From Microthrixaceae bacterium (GTDB lineage: Bacteria; Actinomycetota; Acidimicrobiia; Acidimicrobiales; Acidimicrobilacustridaceae): DNA of 8,731 bases. Each line of letters begins with the position of its first letter. Position 1 is the first letter of the stretch. The notes below the pieces were generated by a model. It was not told the DNA's origin. It made no database searches and saw only the letters and a program-made list of their open reading frames with translations. The translations under genes were made by a program, and so were the position numbers. Shown piece after piece: positions 4,956-8,731 of this stretch. Location of the stretch: contig CANGMY010000047.1 of assembly GCA_947455015.1 (NCBI GenBank), forward strand, positions 1-8,731, read 5' to 3'.

Positions 4956-6032
4956 ATGCGAATCGGAATCGTTTGCCCGTACAGCCTCACACTCCCTGGC
5001 GGAGTGCAAGGTCAGGTGTTGTCGTTGGCGCGTGCGTTGCGCGCACGCGGTCACGACGTTCGGGTTCTTGGTCCTTGTGATGGTCCTCCGCCCGATGCTG
5101 GCGTGACACCGCTTGGCGACAGCCTTCCAACTGCAGCGAACGGTTCGGTTGCGCCAATCGCGCCCGACCCTTCCGCACAGTTGCGCACAATCCGTGCACT
5201 TCGTGACGAACGCTTCGACGTTGTGAATGTTCACGAACCGCTGGCTCCGGGTGTCACGAACACAGCGCTCTTGTTTAAGTCGCAACCGATCGTCGGCACA
5301 TTTCACGCAGCGGGGGAGAGCGCGGCGTATCGCTGGCTTCAGCCTGTTGTCCGGTGGCTCGCACGGAAGATCGATGTTCGCTGTGCTGTGTCGGCCGATG
5401 CTCGCGACATGGCAATCGAAGCGGTTGGCGGTTCCTACGAACTTCTCTTCAACGGTGTCGATCTTTCTGACTACGCCGGCGCTGCGATCGAAAAGACAGA
5501 ACCTCGCACCGTGCTCTTTCTCGGTCGCCACGAACCGCGTAAGGGCCTCGCGGTACTTCTCGAGGCAATGGGCGAACTTCCAGCAGGCGTTCGTTTGGTC
5601 GTCGCCAGCGACGGACCTCAAACCGATGAGCTTCGCCGAAGCGTTGCCGGCGACACTCGTATCGAATGGCTCGGCCGTCTTTCAGAAGCAGAAAAGATCC
5701 GACGGCTTCGATCTGCCGATGTTTTCTGTGCTCCGTCACTGGGCGGCGAATCTTTCGGCGTCGTGCTGCTCGAGGCCATGGCCGCGAAAACGGCGGTCGT
5801 TGCCAGCAACCTCGCCGGATACGCCAATGTCGCCCGAGCCGACCAAGACGCACTCCTTGTGCCGCCCGGCGATCCGACTGCGCTCGCAAGCGCATTGCGG
5901 CGAGTTCTCGACGACGCCTCATTGCGTGACTCACTAGTCGCCTCTGGCTCAGACCGAGCAGAGGGATTCTCGATGGATCGTCTTGCTGAACGCTATGAAG
6001 AGATCTTCGAGCGTGTTGCGCTTCGCCGGTAG
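4956..6032 (+). CDS. pimA: GT4-family phosphatidylinositol alpha-mannosyltransferase
   Basis: A 358-residue GT-B glycosyltransferase. PimA transfers mannose from GDP-mannose to the inositol of PI, the first step of PIM synthesis, on the cytoplasmic face. The N-terminus MRIGIVCPYSLTLPGGVQGQ is nearly diagnostic: mycobacterial PimA begins MRIGMICPYSFDVPGGVQ. H117 (GTFHAAGE) corresponds to the conserved H118. R191 and K196 in GRHEPRKGL match the GDP-binding Arg/Lys pair. E265-S-F-G-V-V-L-L-E273 is the EX7E motif, followed by AMAAKTAVVASNLAGY. The ATG at 4956 is chosen because the homology starts there; an in-frame ATG at 4881 would overlap the acyltransferase by 74 bases. GGTGG at 4943-4947 may serve as ribosome-binding site. 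Acceptor specificity is inferred from pgsA and the acyltransferase in the same operon. Confidence 0.92.
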   Translation: MRIGIVCPYSLTLPGGVQGQVLSLARALRARGHDVRVLGPCDGPPPDAGVTPLGDSLPTAANGSVAPIAPDPSAQLRTIRALRDERFDVVNVHEPLAPGVTNTALLFKSQPIVGTFHAAGESAAYRWLQPVVRWLARKIDVRCAVSADARDMAIEAVGGSYELLFNGVDLSDYAGAAIEKTEPRTVLFLGRHEPRKGLAVLLEAMGELPAGVRLVVASDGPQTDELRRSVAGDTRIEWLGRLSEAEKIRRLRSADVFCAPSLGGESFGVVLLEAMAAKTAVVASNLAGYANVARADQDALLVPPGDPTALASALRRVLDDASLRDSLVASGSDRAEGFSMDRLAERYEEIFERVALRR

Positions 6033-6062
6033 TATCGCCATATCCCAATTCTCGATCGAAGG
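6030..6062 (+). promoter_or_regulatory. Possible promoter (TAGTAT) and ribosome-binding site (GAAGG) for the M48-like gene
   Basis: TAGTAT at 6030-6035 overlaps the pimA stop codon and fits TANNNT. Transcription would start near 6042, leaving a leader of about 27 bases. GAAGG at 6058-6062 sits 6 bases before the GTG start at 6069. So this pair of genes may have its own leadered promoter besides read-through from pimA. No convincing -35 box is seen. Confidence 0.4.
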
Positions 6063-6068
6063 CTTCGT

Positions 6069-6836
6069 GTGACTTCCACTCTTGAGCAAGCGTCGCCTCG
6101 TTCCACTAGCTACGGACTTGCAGCAGCGCTTCCGCTTGCACTCGTCGGTCTGATCATCACCGCAGCGCTCACGGTGGTCGTCGGCATTATTGGTCTCTTC
6201 GTGGGTCTCGTCATCACTGTTATTGCAGTGGTGGTTCGCATGCGCACCTTCGCCGCCGGAATCGACGGTGCGATCATCGGTCAACTTGGCGCCAAGCCTG
6301 CCGATGGGCCCGAAGCTGCGGGCTTGCGCAATCTGGCCGAGGGGCTTTCGGCAACAGCGGGTGTACCGATGCCAGAACTGCTGCTACTCGACACCCCATC
6401 AGTCAACCTTCTTGTGGTCGGCACCGATTCCGAACATGCAGCAATCGTCGCCACGTCTGGTTTGTTGTCGCAGTTGAGTCGAGTGGAACTCGAAGGCGTT
6501 ATCGCCCGCGCGTTTGTGCAACTACGTCAGGGCGATGTCTTCTCCGCAACGATGAGTGTGCGGCTTGAAGCTGCTCCGGCAACGCGGATCTTCGCTTCGA
6601 TGCTGGGTCACAGTTCCAATCTTGACGATCCCGATCGCGACGTCCTTCTTGATCGCTCGGCCGTCATGCTCACTCGTTATCCGCCAGGTCTCGTCGGAGC
6701 ACTTGGCGTGTGCCTGCGAGTTGGGTCGATGGTTTCGGCGGGTTCGCCGTCACTCCGTCGCCTGTGGCTCGTCGACCCGCTCACTGCCGACGCTGATGCA
6801 CTTACTCACCGAATGGAAGCGCTTCGATTGTTATGA
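6069..6836 (+). CDS. M48/HtpX-like membrane protein without the zinc site (pseudopeptidase)
   Basis: A 255-residue protein starting with GTG. Residues 15-56 form a membrane hairpin of two helices. The rest follows the M48 (HtpX) plan: GLRNLAEGLSATAGVPMPEL, EHAAIVATSGLLSQLSRVEL, LTRYPPGLVGAL, and RRLWLVDPLT near the end. The catalytic helix that should read VIAHELSHIKNRDI reads VIARAFVQLRQGDV, so HExxH has become R147-A-F-V-Q151. The third zinc ligand, Glu in the REYxAD block, is D191 in RDVLLD. The two extra membrane helices of HtpX between these blocks are missing. It cannot be a zinc protease by the known mechanism; a binding, scaffold or regulatory role is likely. The reading frame is intact and it overlaps the next gene by 4 bases (ATGA), so it looks functional rather than decaying. 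Family from pattern recognition; function unknown. Confidence 0.78.
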   Translation: MTSTLEQASPRSTSYGLAAALPLALVGLIITAALTVVVGIIGLFVGLVITVIAVVVRMRTFAAGIDGAIIGQLGAKPADGPEAAGLRNLAEGLSATAGVPMPELLLLDTPSVNLLVVGTDSEHAAIVATSGLLSQLSRVELEGVIARAFVQLRQGDVFSATMSVRLEAAPATRIFASMLGHSSNLDDPDRDVLLDRSAVMLTRYPPGLVGALGVCLRVGSMVSAGSPSLRRLWLVDPLTADADALTHRMEALRLL

Positions 6837-8032
6837 GTCGTAAAAAGTTGTGGTTGATCATTGGTGGTGCGGTCGCAGTAGTGGTTCTTGCGGGCGGCAT
6901 CGTCTTCGCACTTACCCGCTCGGATTCCAAGAATCAGGCCGACTCCGAACCGACCACGTCAACCACGACCACGACGGCGCCGCTTCCGGTTTGGCCACTT
7001 ACGGGTCTGCCCGATGCAAAAGCGAGTGGTCCTGCTCATCCCGCCATCGTGGTGAAGATGGACAACAGTCCCGATGCTCGTCCGCAGACCGGTATCAACG
7101 AAGCCGATGTTGTCTACGAACTTCTTGTTGAAGGCATCACGCGTTACGCCTTGGTCTTCCATTCCAACCTTGTTGATCCGGTGGGCCCTGTGCGCTCGGC
7201 TCGTTCGAGCGACATCGATCTTGTTGCTGATCTTTCAACGCCACTCTTTGCTTGGTCAGGTGCCAACGGTGGCGTTATGGGTGAAGTCGCGGCCGCCGCT
7301 CGCAAGGGCATCCTCATCGACGCGTCGTACGACGCAGCAACGCCGGCCTATTACCGATCGAACGATCGTCAGGCGCCACACAACTTGTATCTTCACCTTC
7401 CTCAGCTCATTGAGTTGAAGGCGCCCGATAATCCAGCGAACCCTGCGCCGATTTTTAATTTCCGCAAAGTCGCAACAACGCCGTCAACTACGACAACGTC
7501 TTCGTCGACAACGACCTCAAAGAAGTCATCGTCAACGACCACCACCATCGCGCCTACGACCACGACAACAACTGCGCTTCCGGGTGCAGCGACTCCAGGC
7601 TTCTCGCTTGATTTCGGCGGAGTGGTCGTCGACTACGTCTGGAACCCCGCCACGAAGGGTTGGTCGCGTCTTCAGGTCGACCAGACCCATCCGCGAGCCA
7701 AGAGCCCAACGCTCGACACCGCAGGCGTCCATGTCTCGCCCGCGAACGTCATCGTGCAGTTCATCGAATACGGCCAAAGCCCCTCCGACAGCCGCTCGCC
7801 AATGGCGCTCACCGTCGGTTCGGGCAAGGTGCTCGTCTTCACCGATGGTCGGGTTATTGCCGGAACATGGTCACGGCCAAGCGCCGACAAGCCCACGACC
7901 TACACGGCCAATGACGGCACGGCGATTCTGCTGACACCCGGACGCACCTGGGTGGCCCTGCCCCGATCGGGATCAGCCATTACGACGCTCGATCAGGCAA
8001 CGGCCGACTCGTATCTCGCTATCAAGGGTTAA
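6833..8032 (+). CDS. DUF3048 (YerB-like) membrane-anchored extracellular protein
   Basis: A 399-residue protein of the DUF3048 family, biochemical role unknown. Residues 6-27 are a single N-terminal membrane anchor, followed by a Thr-rich tether (41-48, mostly Thr). The N-terminal domain (about 52-210) shows the family hallmarks: VVKMDNSPDARPQTGINEAD, VVYELLVEGITRYALVFHSN, and VGPVRSARSSDIDL. B. subtilis YerB-type proteins have the same ARPQSG...GITR...GPVRSAR pattern. A Ser/Thr-rich insert at 215-247, about 70 percent Thr plus Ser, separates it from the C-terminal domain (255-395; VVVDYVWN, GKVLVFTDGRVIAGTW). The body probably lies outside the membrane. Its ATG overlaps the stop of the M48-like gene by 4 bases, so translation is coupled. 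The low-complexity insert suggests a flexible, perhaps O-glycosylated linker; that is inference. Confidence 0.88.
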   Translation: MSRKKLWLIIGGAVAVVVLAGGIVFALTRSDSKNQADSEPTTSTTTTTAPLPVWPLTGLPDAKASGPAHPAIVVKMDNSPDARPQTGINEADVVYELLVEGITRYALVFHSNLVDPVGPVRSARSSDIDLVADLSTPLFAWSGANGGVMGEVAAAARKGILIDASYDAATPAYYRSNDRQAPHNLYLHLPQLIELKAPDNPANPAPIFNFRKVATTPSTTTTSSSTTTSKKSSSTTTTIAPTTTTTTALPGAATPGFSLDFGGVVVDYVWNPATKGWSRLQVDQTHPRAKSPTLDTAGVHVSPANVIVQFIEYGQSPSDSRSPMALTVGSGKVLVFTDGRVIAGTWSRPSADKPTTYTANDGTAILLTPGRTWVALPRSGSAITTLDQATADSYLAIKG

Positions 8033-8068
8033 ACCGGTCCGACTTCGTTCGGGTGACGTCTGCGCCCG

Positions 8069-8074
8069 TAGACT
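8069..8074 (+). promoter_or_regulatory. -10 box of a leaderless promoter for pdxS
   Basis: TAGACT is followed by 6 bases and then the ATG at 8081. No Shine-Dalgarno sequence is present between them. The -35 region is poorly defined. The spacing is the same as at pgsA and at the minus-strand gene. Confidence 0.55.
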
Positions 8075-8080
8075 GCCGAC

Positions 8081-8731
8081 ATGGCTGATCTGACCAACGG
8101 GATTGTCTCCCGCTCGACCGGTACCGACCTCGTCAAGCGTGGACTCGCTGACATGCTCAAGGGTGGCGTCATCATGGACGTCGTCGATCCGGCTCAGGCC
8201 AAGATCGCCGAAGATGCCGGGGCCGTTGCCGTTATGGCGCTCGAGCGTGTTCCCTCCGACATTCGTCGCGACGGTGGCGTGGCTCGTATGAGCGACCCGG
8301 AGATGATCCAGGGGATTCAGGAAGTCGTCAGCATTCCCGTGATGGCCAAGGCCCGCATCGGCCACATCGCCGAAGCGCAGATCCTTCAGGCCCTGCAGGT
8401 CGACTACATCGACGAATCCGAAGTTCTCACCCCAGCCGACGAGGCCCATCACATCGACAAGTGGGCATTCGATGTTCCGTTCGTCTGTGGCGCAACCAAT
8501 CTTGGTGAAGCACTTCGCCGTATTTCTGAGGGCGCATGCATGATCCGCTCGAAGGGCGAAGCCGGCACCGGCAACGTCGTCGAGGCGGTGCGTCACCTTC
8601 GTTCGATTCTTGGTGACATCCGCAAGATCACCACTGCCGATCAGGCGGAACTGTTCGACTGGGCCAAGCGTCTTCAGGCTCCGCTTCCGCTAGTGCAGGA
8701 AATCGCCGAGACCGGAACGCTTCCCGTCCCA
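8081..8731 (+). CDS. pdxS: Pyridoxal 5'-phosphate synthase subunit PdxS (3' end beyond window)
   Basis: The first 217 codons of PdxS, whose full length is usually 290-305. PdxS builds pyridoxal 5'-phosphate from ribose 5-phosphate, glyceraldehyde 3-phosphate and ammonia supplied by the glutaminase PdxT, in a 12+12 complex. The TIM barrel is clear: VKRGLADMLKGGVIMDVVD, MALERVPSDIRRDGGVARMS, VMAKARIGHIAEAQIL, YIDESEVLTPAD, CMIRSKGEAGTGNVVEA. The catalytic residues align with a constant offset of 9 from the B. subtilis numbering: D33 (D24), K90 (K81), K158 (K149). The frame stays open to the last base. It follows the DUF3048 gene by 48 bases with its own putative promoter. In M. tuberculosis pdxS also lies a few genes beyond pimA, so a pdxT gene downstream is expected. 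Confidence 0.96.
   Translation, partial: MADLTNGIVSRSTGTDLVKRGLADMLKGGVIMDVVDPAQAKIAEDAGAVAVMALERVPSDIRRDGGVARMSDPEMIQGIQEVVSIPVMAKARIGHIAEAQILQALQVDYIDESEVLTPADEAHHIDKWAFDVPFVCGATNLGEALRRISEGACMIRSKGEAGTGNVVEAVRHLRSILGDIRKITTADQAELFDWAKRLQAPLPLVQEIAETGTLPVP

Noticed and set aside
4539..5621. Open reading frame of 360 codons on the minus strand, opposite the acyltransferase and pimA
   Set aside because: It lies antisense to two genes with clear catalytic motifs, its protein shows no recognisable domain, and it has the low-complexity Arg/Cys-rich look of a codon-bias shadow.
8033..8060. Possible terminator after the DUF3048 gene
   Set aside because: Only a 4-base-pair stem (CCGA/TCGG) is seen, with no T tract; too weak to call.
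7973..8596. Minus-strand frame of 207 codons opposite the start of pdxS
   Set aside because: pdxS is certain on the plus strand (three catalytic residues aligned); the antisense product has no family resemblance.

Overview
The window reads as an actinobacterial chromosome segment. The best guess is a member of the Acidimicrobiia or a similar deep actinobacterial line. This is inferred from the conserved block thrS - HIT hydrolase - phosphatidylinositol-phosphate synthase - acyltransferase - PimA - pdxS. The same order is known around Rv2614c-Rv2606c of Mycobacterium tuberculosis. GC is moderate rather than extreme, and several starts look leaderless. No tRNA, rRNA, CRISPR array, insertion sequence or phage gene was seen, so this is ordinary chromosomal backbone with a few lineage-specific insertions.

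Layout. 1-756: the 3' end of threonyl-tRNA synthetase, then a HIT-family nucleotide phosphorylase/hydrolase 3 bases downstream. 878-2149: a two-gene copper-delivery module, a Sco1/SenC lipoprotein and a PCuAC lipoprotein, followed by a stem-loop. 2196-2729: a small two-helix membrane protein of unknown function. 2753-3241 (minus strand): an unrecognised helical protein, convergent with the membrane protein and divergent from the next operon. 3299-6032: a tight operon of CDP-alcohol phosphatidyltransferase (PI-phosphate synthase), HX4E acyltransferase and PimA-type mannosyltransferase, with gaps of 6 bases and 1 base. 6069-8032: an M48/HtpX-like membrane protein that has lost its zinc site, overlapping by 4 bases a DUF3048 (YerB-like) membrane-anchored protein with a long Ser/Thr-rich insert. 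8081-8731: the first 217 codons of pdxS, running off the window.

How they work together. The central operon would make PI-phosphate, mannosylate PI, and acylate the mannoside: the membrane-side start of phosphatidylinositol mannoside (PIM) synthesis. Sco1 and PCuAC would load copper into the CuA site of cytochrome c oxidase outside the membrane; here they sit inside what is otherwise the thrS-HIT-pgsA block of mycobacteria. The pseudo-M48/DUF3048 pair is the least understood part.

Regulation. Three genes that begin after an intergenic gap (the minus-strand gene, pgsA, pdxS) share the same arrangement: a TANNNT -10 box exactly 6 bases before the start codon. This is the geometry of leaderless transcripts. 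No wholly new system is proven. The observations most worth checking are the degenerate M48 protein coupled to DUF3048, the Met-rich insert in PCuAC, the Arg/Lys changes in the PI-phosphate synthase motifs, and the leaderless promoter set.
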